A stretch of DNA of 64,000 nucleotides, taken from contig NZ_JACHMX010000001.1 in NCBI RefSeq assembly GCF_014205155.1, positions 1,612,001-1,676,000 of the forward strand, given 5' to 3'. Shown here piece by piece: positions 16,682 to 25,202 of this stretch. Positions within the stretch are counted from its first letter, which is position 1, and every line of letters begins with the position of its first letter. The notes beneath the pieces were generated by a model that saw only the letters and a list, made by a program, of their open reading frames with translations, ran no database searches and was not told the DNA's origin. The position numbers and the translations under genes are program-made. This DNA is from Amycolatopsis umgeniensis (lineage in GTDB: Bacteria > Actinomycetota > Actinomycetes > Mycobacteriales > Pseudonocardiaceae).

Positions 16682-16999
16682 TCACCCGCACGGGTCGTGA
16701 CCCCAGTTCTTCAGCGAATGGCGCCACTTCGTGTCTCGCACGTCGCCCGACGGCCGCTGCGCGAGATGCCGGTGGATGTAGCCCACCACCTTCCGCATGT
16801 GCTCCTCGTCGTCCGGTGAGAGATCCGCCTTCTTCTTGCGCAAAAGTGTGACGATCCGGCGGCCCGAAGCATGACCGACCGATTCTCCGCCGTCGTCGTG
16901 CTGGCCCGCCTCTTTGGATTCGCGCGTATCGAGCCATTTCCCGAGTTCGGCGGCGGTCATGTTGACCGCGTCGCCGAAGTCTTGACGGACGTCGCTCAT
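16682..16999 (-). CDS. DUF3140 protein
   Basis: 105 residues, hydrophilic. FGDAVNMTAAELGKWLDTRES and the C-terminal DEEHMRKVVGYIHRHLAQRP with TKWRHSLKNWGHDP are the recognisable parts of DUF3140, a small actinobacterial and proteobacterial family of unknown role. The ATG overlaps the stop of the DUF2945 gene by four bases (ATGA), so both come from the promoter at 17261-17285. Pairing with DUF2945 is common and points to a shared, stress-linked function, possibly nucleic-acid related; that is inference. Confidence 0.8.
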   Translation of the reverse strand: MSDVRQDFGDAVNMTAAELGKWLDTRESKEAGQHDDGGESVGHASGRRIVTLLRKKKADLSPDDEEHMRKVVGYIHRHLAQRPSGDVRDTKWRHSLKNWGHDPCG

Positions 17000-17205
17000 A
17001 TCTTCTCCAACGCGTCGGGCTTGTGGACCGCTTCGCCGCCGCTCTTGTCGCTGCGCACCAGGTACTGCGGTTCCTCGCGAGAAGCACGCACGGTACGTCC
17101 GCCCGCCTCGGTATCGCTGGTGATCTGCTTCAGGACCTCGCCCTCGGCCTGTCCGCCATGGCTGTTCCAGCGGACCCTGTCTCCCTTGTGAAAAACCTTC
17201 GCCAT
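16996..17205 (-). CDS. DUF2945 (hypervirulence-associated, TUDOR-like) protein
   Basis: 69 residues. FHKGDRVRWNSHGGQAEGEVLKQI, then GRTVRASREEPQYLVRSDKSGG and the ending AVHKPDALEKI are diagnostic of DUF2945, a small SH3/Tudor-like beta barrel. The ATG at 17205 has GGGAGCAG upstream. It is first in a two-gene unit with DUF3140. A GTTT-N15-GGGTAT promoter about 55 bases upstream places it in the stress regulon suggested for this region. Confidence 0.85.
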   Translation of the reverse strand: MAKVFHKGDRVRWNSHGGQAEGEVLKQITSDTEAGGRTVRASREEPQYLVRSDKSGGEAVHKPDALEKI

Positions 17206-17260
17206 GGTCTTCTGCTCCCTTGCGCTCGATCCGGCGCCCCGGGCGGCGCCGACCGGTCGG

Positions 17261-17285
17261 ATACCCGGACGAAGTGATCGAAAAC
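17261..17285 (-). promoter_or_regulatory. General-stress (SigB-type) promoter
   Basis: Minus-strand GTTT, 15-base spacer, GGGTAT, about 55 bases upstream of the DUF2945 ATG. Confidence 0.65.
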
Positions 17286-17474
17286 CGATGCATGGCCGCT
17301 TCGCCCGCCGGGTGATCGCAGACATGAGGGACGATGGCAAGGCCACCGAGCCGAGTGGCGAAAAAGAGACCGACCCGCAGTCCGGCTGAGGACACCGAAG
17401 TTTGGGGTGACGCCCTGCGAGGTAATCACGGACTTTCAGTGCGACTGGTGTTCCCGGCAACGGAGGAGGTGCCG

Positions 17475-18191
17475 ATGTCCAGCCCTGACACTGACATAGG
17501 TGAGGGACTCGAGGCCGCTTTCGGCTCGCTAGCCCGCACCCTGCAGGCCGAACCTGACGTCGACGCGACACTCATGGCGATCGTCAAGGCGGCCGTGGAT
17601 CACGTGACCGGCGCCGAAGAAGCCGGGATCTCCCTGGTCGAGCGAGGCCGGATCCTGACCGTCGCCCCCACCAGCGAGGTGGTGGGCACCATCGACGAGG
17701 TGCAGTACCGCACCGGGCAGGGCCCCTGCGTCGAGGCGATCTCGGCCCACCAGGTCTTCCGCACCGGCGACCTCACCGCCGAATGCCGTTGGCCCGCGTT
17801 CTCCCCTGAGGCCGCCGCGACCGGAATGCGTTCGATGCTGGCCTTCCGGCTGTTCGTCAACGGGGGCACCCTCGGCTCACTCAACCTCTACTCCCGCGCC
17901 ATCGACGCGTTCAGCGACCGCACCGAACGGGACGGCCGCGTGTTCGCCTCCCACGCCGCGATCGCCCTGCGCGGCGCCCAGACCGAAGCGAATCTCCACA
18001 CCGCGCTCGGAAATCGCGACGTCATCGGCATGGCCAAGGGGATTCTGATGGAACGGCACGGCCTCGATCCCGTCCAGGCGTTCCGGATGCTCGTCGATAC
18101 GTCCCAAGCCACCAACCTGAAGCTGCATCACATCGCCACGTGGCTCGTCGAGGAACACTCCCGGACCAAGCCGCGCGGCGGCGCCCGCTGA
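17475..18191 (+). CDS. GAF-ANTAR transcription antitermination regulator
   Basis: 238 residues. A GAF sensor domain (about residues 20-165: GAEEAGISLVERG, YRTGQGPCVEAI) is followed by a C-terminal ANTAR RNA-binding domain (NRDVIGMAKGILMERHGLDPVQAFRML, about 175-230). ANTAR proteins bind paired hairpins in nascent RNA and relieve termination. The ligand or signal sensed by the GAF domain is unknown. The ATG at 17475 has GGAGG eight bases upstream. It lies in the stress block, upstream of the catalase. Two more ANTAR proteins are in the window (38248, 54091). Confidence 0.88.
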   Translation: MSSPDTDIGEGLEAAFGSLARTLQAEPDVDATLMAIVKAAVDHVTGAEEAGISLVERGRILTVAPTSEVVGTIDEVQYRTGQGPCVEAISAHQVFRTGDLTAECRWPAFSPEAAATGMRSMLAFRLFVNGGTLGSLNLYSRAIDAFSDRTERDGRVFASHAAIALRGAQTEANLHTALGNRDVIGMAKGILMERHGLDPVQAFRMLVDTSQATNLKLHHIATWLVEEHSRTKPRGGAR

Positions 18192-18286
18192 AGACATGGG
18201 TGTGAGAACGCCCGCCGCGGGGTATCAGGCCGAATGGTGGTCGGTCGGTTGAAAAACCAGCCGCCGGCCGCCGTTTTCCGGCTCGC

Positions 18287-18312
18287 GCTTAAAAGCCGTG
18301 AGGGCGGGGTAT
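18287..18312 (+). promoter_or_regulatory. Possible stress promoter of the catalase gene
   Basis: GCTT, 16-base spacer, GGGTAT. This fits the loose GNNT-N14-16-GGGTAY pattern and lies 36 bases before the catalase ATG. Confidence 0.5.
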
Positions 18313-18347
18313 TCGCGGCTCACCACCACGCCCCCTCGAGGAGAAGA

Positions 18348-20423
18348 ATGCCCCCGAAACGTCAGCGCGAGCAAACAGAACCCGCGAATTCCGAATCGGA
18401 TGCGGTTCTCGACCGGTCCGCTCAGGCCCAGCGCGGGAACCACCTGACCACCGCTCAGGGAGTCCGGCTGCCGGACACCGATCACTCGTTGAAAGCCGGT
18501 TCACGGGGGCCGTCCTTGATGGAGGACTTCCACCTCCGCGAGAAGATCACCCATTTCGACCATGAGCGCATCCCGGAACGTGTGGTCCACGCACGAGGCG
18601 CCGCGGCCCACGGGACTTTCCGTGCCTACGGGACCGCCTCGTCGGTGACCAAGGCCGGTTTCCTGGAGAAAGACCGGGAAACCCCCGTTTTCGTACGGTT
18701 CTCCACGGTACTCGGCTCACGCGGGTCGGCGGACACCGTCCGAGACGTGCGCGGGTTCGCGGTGAAGTTCTACACCGCCGAGGGAAACTTCGACCTGGTC
18801 GGCAACAACATGCCGGTGTTCTTCATCCAGGACGGCATCAAGTTCCCCGACGTGATCCACGCGGGCAAACCCCATCCGGACCGGGAGATCCCGCAGGCGC
18901 AGACCGCGCACGACACCTTCTGGGATTTCGTTTCCCTGCACACCGAAGCCACGCATCACGTCATGTGGGCCATGTCCGATCGCGGGATCCCGCGGTCCTA
19001 TCGGACGATGGAGGGCTTCGGGGTGCACACCTTCCGGCTGGTGAACGCCGAGGGTGAGACCAGCCTGGTGAAGTTCCACTGGAAACCGGTCGCCGGGGTG
19101 CACTCGCTGGTCTGGGAGGAAGCGCAGATCGCCGCGGGCGCCGACCCCGACTTCCATCGACGGGACATGGCCGACGGCATCGACGCCGGGGCGCCCTTGG
19201 AATTCGAACTCGGCCTGCAGATCATGCCGGACAGCGAGGACGAGACCTTCGAGGGCATCGACCTGCTCGACCCCACCAAGCTCGTCCCGGAGGAACTCGC
19301 CGAGGTCCAGCTGGTCGGCAAGCTCACCCTCGACCGGAATCCGACCAACTACTTCGCCGAGACCGAACAGGTCGCCTTCCACACCGCGAACCTGGTGCCG
19401 GGCATCGAGGTGACCGACGACCCGCTGATGCAAGCGAGGCTGTTCTCCTATTTGGACACTCAGCTCACCCGCCTCGGGGGACCCAACTTCACCCAGCTCC
19501 CGATCAACTGCCCGCACGCGGCCGTCAACGACAACCTGCGTGACGGGATGCACCAAACTCTCGTTCACCACGGGCAGGCGCCGTATCTGCCCAACAGCGT
19601 CGACGACGCTTTACCCACCCCCGCGACGGAATCCGAAGGAGCCTACGTCCACCGGCCGATCGAAGTCACGGGCCCGAAGATCAGGGCCAACCCGGTGTCG
19701 TTCGACGATCACTTCTCGCAGGCCACACTCTTCTGGAAGAGCCTTTCCGGGATCGAGAAGGTCCACGTGATCGAAGCGTTCACGTTCGAGCTCGGCAAGT
19801 GTTTCGCGCAGACGATCCAGGAACGGGTCCTCGGCTCGCTCGCCCGCGTCGACGCCGAACTGTGCGCGGCGGTCGCGGGCGGATTGGGTCTCCCCGCTCC
19901 CGAAGGCACGGCCGACGCGGACGTCACGCCGTCGCCCGCGCTGTCGCAGATCCCCGCGAAACCGGGCCCGATCGCGGGCCGCGTCATCGGCGTCGTGGCC
20001 ACTTCCGGCGCCGATCTCGGAGGTATCGGCAAGCTCCGACGGACCGTCGAAGCCAAGGGCGCGATCCTGCGGGTGCTGGCACCCGCGGGCGGAACGCTGA
20101 AGCGGGGACGAGGGCGACAGCCCGTGGCGCGGACTTTCCTCACCGCTCGATCCATCGAGTTCGACGCGGTGGTGGTCGCGGACGGCACGGCGGGTCTGCA
20201 CGACATCAAGCTGACCGTGTTGCTGCAGGAACTGTTCCGCCACTGCAAGGTGATCGGCGCGTGGGGCGACGGAGCGCGAGTGCTGACCGACGCGGGTATC
20301 GACGTCGAAGCACCGGGTCTGGTGCTCGCCGACGAAATCGCCAAACCGTTCTCGACCGAGCTGATCGACGCGATCGGATGGCACCGGGTCTGGGAGCGCG
20401 CCGAACAGGTCATGAACGACTGA
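18348..20423 (+). CDS. katE: Large-subunit monofunctional catalase (HPII/KatE type)
   Basis: Decomposes hydrogen peroxide using heme. 691 residues, the size of clade 2 catalases with the extra C-terminal flavodoxin-like domain (IGVVATSGADLGGIGKLRRTV onward, about residues 545-691). Active-site elements: RVVHARGAAAHGTF (distal His), DLVGNNMPVFF (Asn), and the proximal heme ligand in RLFSYLDTQ. The ATG at 18348 sits directly after GAGGAGAAGA. A GCTT-N16-GGGTAT sequence upstream suggests stress-sigma control. Followed after 33 bases by the acyl-CoA dehydrogenase-like gene, probably a separate unit. Confidence 0.93.
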   Translation: MPPKRQREQTEPANSESDAVLDRSAQAQRGNHLTTAQGVRLPDTDHSLKAGSRGPSLMEDFHLREKITHFDHERIPERVVHARGAAAHGTFRAYGTASSVTKAGFLEKDRETPVFVRFSTVLGSRGSADTVRDVRGFAVKFYTAEGNFDLVGNNMPVFFIQDGIKFPDVIHAGKPHPDREIPQAQTAHDTFWDFVSLHTEATHHVMWAMSDRGIPRSYRTMEGFGVHTFRLVNAEGETSLVKFHWKPVAGVHSLVWEEAQIAAGADPDFHRRDMADGIDAGAPLEFELGLQIMPDSEDETFEGIDLLDPTKLVPEELAEVQLVGKLTLDRNPTNYFAETEQVAFHTANLVPGIEVTDDPLMQARLFSYLDTQLTRLGGPNFTQLPINCPHAAVNDNLRDGMHQTLVHHGQAPYLPNSVDDALPTPATESEGAYVHRPIEVTGPKIRANPVSFDDHFSQATLFWKSLSGIEKVHVIEAFTFELGKCFAQTIQERVLGSLARVDAELCAAVAGGLGLPAPEGTADADVTPSPALSQIPAKPGPIAGRVIGVVATSGADLGGIGKLRRTVEAKGAILRVLAPAGGTLKRGRGRQPVARTFLTARSIEFDAVVVADGTAGLHDIKLTVLLQELFRHCKVIGAWGDGARVLTDAGIDVEAPGLVLADEIAKPFSTELIDAIGWHRVWERAEQVMND

Positions 20424-20456
20424 GAAATCCGACCTACCCGTGGATGGCCTCCCTTG

Positions 20457-21452
20457 ATGAAAACCTTGCTCGAGCCCTCGGCTCCGGAAAACCTTCCGGA
20501 GCCGAGGACCATCGAGACCATCACCGCCATGGTGCGGCTGCTGATGGCGAACGGAGTACTCGACCTGCCCCGTCCCGGCGATGGCGACACGTGGGGCCGC
20601 TGGACCACACTCGCCGGGCTCGGACGTCGTGATCTCGTCCTCGGCCGGATCGCGGAAGGCCATACCGACGCCCTCGCGATCCTGGCCGAGGCCGGGCGCG
20701 AACCCGTACCGGGCGCGCTGTACGGCGTTTGGGCCGCCCGCTCGGGCGGTACCGGCGCGGTCGTGACGAACGGATCCCTCGGCGGCACCGTCCGTTTCTG
20801 TTCCGGTGCCCAGGTCCTCGATCGTGCCCTGGTCGTGGCGGACTACGAAGACGGTCCGCCGATCCTGCTGGAAGTCGGCCTGGACGAGCCGGGAATCCAG
20901 GCACTGCCGGAGACGTGGCAGGCGATCGGCATGGACGCCTCCGACAGCGGTGACGTCCACTTCGACCAGGTGCCGGTGACCGCGGCCCAGATCGTCGGCG
21001 GGCCGGGCTGGTACGTGTCCCGGCCGGGGTTCGCTCTGGGCGGGGCGGGTGTCGCGGCCGTGTGGCTCGGCGGCTGCGCGGCCGTCGTGGACTCGGTGAT
21101 GGCCTACCTGCGGGCTCGCGGCGCGGCGGACGACCACCAGCTCGCCCACCTCGGCGCGCTCCACACCGCGATTCACCAAGCCGACGCGCTGCTGGTGCGG
21201 ACGGCGGGCCTGATCGACGGCGACGGAGAAGAGAATTCGGTGTCGCTGAACGGACTCTGCCGGGCCGCGGTCGAACGAGCGGCCAGAGAGGTGCTCGACA
21301 AGGCGCCCGAGATCACCGGGCCGACCGCACTCTGCCGCGACCTGCGGTTCTCGCGGCAGTTGGCCGACTTGATGGTCTACGTGCGACAGCATCACGGCGC
21401 CCGCGATCTCGCGGCCTTGGGCGCCGAGGTGATGAAGGACGGGCGGCTGTGA
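20457..21452 (+). CDS. Acyl-CoA dehydrogenase-family protein
   Basis: 331 residues with the order of the acyl-CoA dehydrogenase fold: an N-terminal helical part, a middle beta domain (GALYGVWAARSGG, GGTVRFCSGAQVLDRALVVA) and a C-terminal helical domain. It is shorter than true acyl-CoA dehydrogenases (about 380), and I see no clear catalytic glutamate, so it may be a non-canonical flavoprotein. The ATG at 20457 is preferred over a TTG one codon earlier. Its stop overlaps the next GTG (GTGA). It is the first gene of a coupled trio with a deacetylase-methyltransferase and a glycosyltransferase. Confidence 0.72.
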   Translation: MKTLLEPSAPENLPEPRTIETITAMVRLLMANGVLDLPRPGDGDTWGRWTTLAGLGRRDLVLGRIAEGHTDALAILAEAGREPVPGALYGVWAARSGGTGAVVTNGSLGGTVRFCSGAQVLDRALVVADYEDGPPILLEVGLDEPGIQALPETWQAIGMDASDSGDVHFDQVPVTAAQIVGGPGWYVSRPGFALGGAGVAAVWLGGCAAVVDSVMAYLRARGAADDHQLAHLGALHTAIHQADALLVRTAGLIDGDGEENSVSLNGLCRAAVERAAREVLDKAPEITGPTALCRDLRFSRQLADLMVYVRQHHGARDLAALGAEVMKDGRL

Positions 21453-22729
21453 CCGTGGGTCCGATTCGCGGCGAGGAGGGCTGGCGGGACCTGCCACCGT
21501 TCCCGCCGTTTCCGGCCGAAGACGTCCGCAAGGTCTGTGTGGTCGCCGCGCATCCGGATGACGAGACCTTGGGTGTTTCGGGCCTCCTCCAGCGGTTGCA
21601 CGCCCGTGGAGCGGAGATCCGGCTGGTCGTCGCCACCGACGGGGAGGCCGCGTTCCCCGGCTCGTCGGGCGCCCTGCGCCGGGCTCTCGGCGCACGCCGC
21701 CGCGAGGAGCTGCGGGAGGCGTTGCGGTGCCAGGGTATGGACGACGTCGAACCGGTGTGGGCGGGTCTGCCCGATTCGGGGCTGGCCGATCACGAAGCCG
21801 AACTGTCCGAAGTGGTGCGTGAGGCCGCGGCGGGCAGCGAACTCTGTTTGGCACCCTGGCCGGACGACCCCCATCCGGATCACCAGGTGGCGGGCAGGGC
21901 CGCGTTCGCCGCCGCGCCGCTGGGCGCGCACCGGTGGTCCTACCCGATCTGGCTCTGGCACGGTGTATCGCCGGACGATCCCGCGATCCCCTGGGCGCGG
22001 GCGACGGAATTCCGGCTCGACGACACGGCCGCGACGGTCAAGGCCGAGGCGATCCAGGCCTACCGGTCACAGTCGGAGCCCGGGCCCTCGGGCGAGGAAC
22101 CGATCCTCACGGCGGAGACGCTGGAGTATTTCGCGCGGGACAGGGAGATCTTGTTCCATGAGCCGCGCACGGCGTCGACCCCGGTGAGCCGGTTCGAGAC
22201 GCTGTACCGCGAACCCGACCCGTGGACGATGGACAGCTGGTACGAGCGTCGCAAAAGGACGGTCGCGCTGGCCGCCCTGCCGCGCGAGCGGTACGGCGTC
22301 GCCGTCGAACCGGCGTGCGGAACGGGAGCCCTGACGGTGGAGCTGGCCACACGATGCGAAAAGGTCCTCGCGTTCGACCCGGTACCGGCTGCCCTGTCGG
22401 CCGCCCGGGAACGCGCCTCCCATCTGTCCACGGTGGACTTGTCCACGGGTGAGCTGCCGGGCGACCTGACCGGCCCGGCGGATCTGGTGGTGTTGAGCGA
22501 AATCCTCTACTACCTGAGCGAAGCGGACCTGACGGCGACACTCGATCGCACCGTGGCGGCGCTGCGCCCGGGCGGGCAGGTGCTGGCCGTGCACTGGCGC
22601 CCGCAGGCCCCGGACGCGCCGCATCACGGAGCCGAAGTCCACGAACGGCTGCGCACGCATCCGGGTCTGCGCGGCCTGGTCGCGCACAACGAAGACGACT
22701 TCCTGGTCGACGTCCTGGCCCGCCGTTGA
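21449..22729 (+). CDS. PIG-L deacetylase fused to class I methyltransferase
   Basis: 426 residues, two enzymes in one chain. Residues 1-220 form a PIG-L/LmbE zinc deacetylase with the AHPDDETLG motif and the HPDHQ metal ligand region; such enzymes remove N-acetyl groups from GlcNAc-containing molecules. Residues about 240-426 form a SAM-dependent methyltransferase (YGVAVEPACGTGALTVELA, VLAFDPVPAALSAARE, LVVLSEILYYL). The GTG at 21449 overlaps the previous stop, and the stop overlaps the TTG of the glycosyltransferase. The trio looks like a compact pathway acting on one glycosylated metabolite. Confidence 0.88.
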   Translation: MTVGPIRGEEGWRDLPPFPPFPAEDVRKVCVVAAHPDDETLGVSGLLQRLHARGAEIRLVVATDGEAAFPGSSGALRRALGARRREELREALRCQGMDDVEPVWAGLPDSGLADHEAELSEVVREAAAGSELCLAPWPDDPHPDHQVAGRAAFAAAPLGAHRWSYPIWLWHGVSPDDPAIPWARATEFRLDDTAATVKAEAIQAYRSQSEPGPSGEEPILTAETLEYFARDREILFHEPRTASTPVSRFETLYREPDPWTMDSWYERRKRTVALAALPRERYGVAVEPACGTGALTVELATRCEKVLAFDPVPAALSAARERASHLSTVDLSTGELPGDLTGPADLVVLSEILYYLSEADLTATLDRTVAALRPGGQVLAVHWRPQAPDAPHHGAEVHERLRTHPGLRGLVAHNEDDFLVDVLARR

Positions 22730-23421
22730 TCACTTCCGTGGGCGTGCTGATTCCGGCACGCGACGAGGCCACCGAGCTCCCCGCCTGCCTGAGTGCGCTG
22801 CGCGGCGCCCTCCGGGAGCTGTCGCCGGAACTGGAGCGGCGGGTGTGCGTGGTGGCCGACCGCTGCCACGACCTGACCGCGGAACTGGCCCGCGGCTCGG
22901 GGGCGGACGTCCTCGTCAACACCCGCGATCTGACGATCGGCGAGATCCGCGCGCTCGGTGCCCGGCACCTGTCACGCGGATTGAATCATCACACCTCCTC
23001 CCGCACTCTCCTGCTGAGCACGGACGCGGACACCGTCGTCGGCCGCGACTGGGCGGTCCGGCACGTGCGCAGAGCGGACGCGGGCTGGGACGCCGTGGCG
23101 GGCACCGCGAACCTGGACACCGAACTGGCGGCCATGGTCCGGCCACGGTACGAGGCCCTGCTCAGGGACGCCCGGAACCCGGCGGGCCACGGGAACGTCT
23201 ACGGAGCGAATCTCTCGATCCGAGCGAGTTCGTACGACGCCGTGGGCGGCTTCCTCCCGATCCGGACCGCCGAGGACCACGACCTCTGGCGCCGCCTCGC
23301 CCGCGCGGGCTTCCGCCTGGCCTACGCCGACGAAGCGAGAGTGACGACGAGCGCACGGCTGAACGGCCGCGCCCCGGACGGGCTTTCCGCGCGCCTTCGG
23401 GCGCTGGCCGGGACGGCCTGA
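22726..23421 (+). CDS. Family 2 glycosyltransferase
   Basis: 231 residues with the GT-A opening VGVLIPARDEATELPACLSAL, the metal-binding LLLSTDADTVVGRDW and the acceptor-side VYGANLSIRASSYDAVGGF followed by EDHDLWRRLARAGF. No membrane segment. The start is TTG at 22726, inside a TTGA overlap with the preceding stop. Conserved coupling with a PIG-L/methyltransferase fusion and an acyl-CoA dehydrogenase-like gene suggests it builds the glycoside that the deacetylase then opens; donor and acceptor are unknown. Confidence 0.82.
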   Translation: MITSVGVLIPARDEATELPACLSALRGALRELSPELERRVCVVADRCHDLTAELARGSGADVLVNTRDLTIGEIRALGARHLSRGLNHHTSSRTLLLSTDADTVVGRDWAVRHVRRADAGWDAVAGTANLDTELAAMVRPRYEALLRDARNPAGHGNVYGANLSIRASSYDAVGGFLPIRTAEDHDLWRRLARAGFRLAYADEARVTTSARLNGRAPDGLSARLRALAGTA

Positions 23422-23516
23422 AGGTCACCATTGGGCAACTACGCCGTCTCACCGGGCGATGCCGCCGCTACGCTCCTGCCGCATCGGGCAAAGCGTCCGT
23501 TCAGGGAGGGAAACCG

Positions 23517-23855
23517 ATGAGTCGCAAATTTCGCCTGACGACCCTGCTGGCCGCCGGCGTCGCCCTCGCGGCAACGATGGTCGCGCCCGCCACCGCGATG
23601 GCCGCGCCGAGTTGCACCTCGGACCTGTGCCTGTGGTCGGGGATCAACTACACCGGCACGAAGAGCACGGCCGGGTATTTCGACAAGAACACCCACTGCT
23701 ACCCGGACAAGCACTACAACTCCGCGATCAGCCGCACCGGCTACAGCATCCGGATGTACAACGGCTCCTCGTGCAACGGCCCCTCGTTCGTACTCGGGCC
23801 GGGCAAGCAGGTCGCCAAGACCCAGTTCGTGGTGCACAGCTTCCGCCGCGCCTGA
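23517..23855 (+). CDS. Peptidase inhibitor I36-like secreted protein
   Basis: 112 residues with a clear signal peptide (LTTLLAAGVALAATMVAPATAMAA). The mature domain has four Cys and crystallin-type features: CLWSGINYTGTKSTAGYF, HYNSAISRTGYSIRMYNGSSC, GPSFVLGPG. This matches the SMPI-like inhibitor family of metalloproteinases from Streptomyces relatives. The ATG at 23517 follows GGGAGG. Probably exported and disulfide bonded. Inhibitor activity is family knowledge and not shown for this protein. Confidence 0.78.
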   Translation: MSRKFRLTTLLAAGVALAATMVAPATAMAAPSCTSDLCLWSGINYTGTKSTAGYFDKNTHCYPDKHYNSAISRTGYSIRMYNGSSCNGPSFVLGPGKQVAKTQFVVHSFRRA

Positions 23856-23920
23856 CCGGAACGCACCGGCCGTAGCGTTTTCATCGAGGGCCGATCCGTC
23901 GTTTCGGGCATCATGGGGTC

Positions 23921-24664
23921 GTGCGTGAGCTGATCTATGTTTCCGAGGCCAAACTCCAGCAACTGTTGCCTTATCTGTCCGGCTGGGCAGGCAAGGTTTT
24001 TCGGGACATGGACGCCGAGGTGAAGACGCCGCTGGGTGGCGTGAAGATCGGCAAGTCAGCCAAGCCGCCCAAGCCCAGCCTCGCAGCGGCTATCTCGACC
24101 TTGGAGTCCTCGTCACGGGCACCGAAGTGGTTCGCGGATCCCGCGGTGCGCCCAGGACAATGGGTGCACTTCGAAGCTCCCTTGAGCTATGGCGTGACGA
24201 GAGACGGGGCTTCGGTGTTCTTCATAGACCCGAACGAGTCGAGCGACGATTACCCCACCGGCGGCAGTTTGCGGCTGTTGTTGCACGGCACGGCGAACCA
24301 TCTGCTCGGCTCCCCGGACAAGCATCTGTATGAGGTCAAGTCCAACTCCCGTTGGAGTGTCGACACTCTGTTCGGCCTTGTGCACGAGCAGCGGGAGACC
24401 GGGCATCAACTCGACGACAGGGCCGCTTTCGACACCGGAGGGCCGACCGAAAATCACCGTTCGAACCGCGACGAGCTGCGAGCGGTGACGTCGCTCGCCA
24501 ACTCTCTGGCCACCGACTACACGGCGGCGTGGATGGCAGGGTACGCACGCATCACCGCCGTCTTCCCCGGCCGGCGGCCCGACGATGATCGAACCGCCAC
24601 GGTACTGGCCGCCACACCGTTGTACGTGGAGTACATCGATCCCCCTGCCGACAGCGGCTTTTGA
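23921..24664 (+). CDS. Conserved hypothetical protein (SAVMC3_10250-like)
   Basis: 247 residues, cytoplasmic, no motif I can assign to a reaction. The opening RELIYVSEAKLQQL followed by GWAGKVFRDMDAEVKTPLGGVKIG reminds me of the SAVMC3_10250 family of actinobacteria, which has no known function. The start is GTG at 23921, with GGGG four bases before. Base composition is slightly lower in GC than its neighbours. It stands alone, facing the HxlR gene. Confidence 0.6.
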   Translation: MRELIYVSEAKLQQLLPYLSGWAGKVFRDMDAEVKTPLGGVKIGKSAKPPKPSLAAAISTLESSSRAPKWFADPAVRPGQWVHFEAPLSYGVTRDGASVFFIDPNESSDDYPTGGSLRLLLHGTANHLLGSPDKHLYEVKSNSRWSVDTLFGLVHEQRETGHQLDDRAAFDTGGPTENHRSNRDELRAVTSLANSLATDYTAAWMAGYARITAVFPGRRPDDDRTATVLAATPLYVEYIDPPADSGF

Positions 24665-24687
24665 GGGAGACGTAGCAGTTACCGCTT

Positions 24688-25080
24688 CTAGGATTGTTCA
24701 GAGCGGAGACGCTGGTCGTAGCCTTGCTGGCACTTTTGGATTTCGTCGGTGTGGGCGACCGTCCAGTCGTACAGCCGGCCGAACGGCTCCCGAAGGGATT
24801 CGCCGAGCGGGGTGAGGGAGTACTCCACCCCGACCGGTGAAGTCGGCAGCACCCGCCGCTCGATCATCCCGTTGCGTTCCAGGCGGCGCAGGGTCTGGGT
24901 CAGGACCCGCTGGGTCACGCCGCCGAGGCGGCGTTTGATGTCGTTGAACCGGCGAGGCGTTTCGAGGACGTCCATCGCCATCATCGACCATTTGTCGGCG
25001 ATCTGGTCGAGAATCGGGCGGCTGGGGCAGTCGGCCCGGTAGACGGTGCCGGTGTCCGCGTCGGTGCCAGGAGTGGCCAT
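24688..25080 (-). CDS. HxlR-family transcriptional regulator
   Basis: 130-residue winged-helix regulator. Signatures: CPSRPILDQIADKWSMM, RRFNDIKRRLGGVTQRVLTQTLR, LERNGMIERRVLPTSPVGVEYSLT and LGESLREPFGRLYDW. The conserved N-terminal Cys often senses redox or electrophiles in this family. It diverges from the enoyl-CoA hydratase gene. Between them two direct GGAACCTAG repeats flank a -10-like TATACA, so it probably represses that gene, and maybe itself. Confidence 0.88.
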   Translation of the reverse strand: MATPGTDADTGTVYRADCPSRPILDQIADKWSMMAMDVLETPRRFNDIKRRLGGVTQRVLTQTLRRLERNGMIERRVLPTSPVGVEYSLTPLGESLREPFGRLYDWTVAHTDEIQKCQQGYDQRLRSEQS

Positions 25081-25144
25081 GCCGGTATCCTCCGCGATCC
25101 TTGAGATGCCGAAAGTGCGTTCTTGACGATGGTCGATCCCCGCC

Positions 25145-25172
25145 GGAACCTAGGTATACATCAGGAACCTAG
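25145..25172. promoter_or_regulatory. Direct-repeat operator candidate
   Basis: Two copies of GGAACCTAG (25145-25153 and 25164-25172), starts 19 bases apart, flanking TATACA. They lie between the divergent HxlR and enoyl-CoA hydratase genes, as expected for an HxlR operator overlapping the promoter. Confidence 0.5.
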
Positions 25173-25202
25173 ATGCCTGCCAGGTACGGATCGGAGATCT
25201 GC

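Noticed and set aside
19611..21854. Very long minus-strand open frame opposite catalase and the acyl-CoA dehydrogenase-like gene
   Set aside because: High-GC third-position bias leaves the antisense frame open; its product is Arg/His/Pro-rich with no domain, while the plus strand carries clear enzymes.
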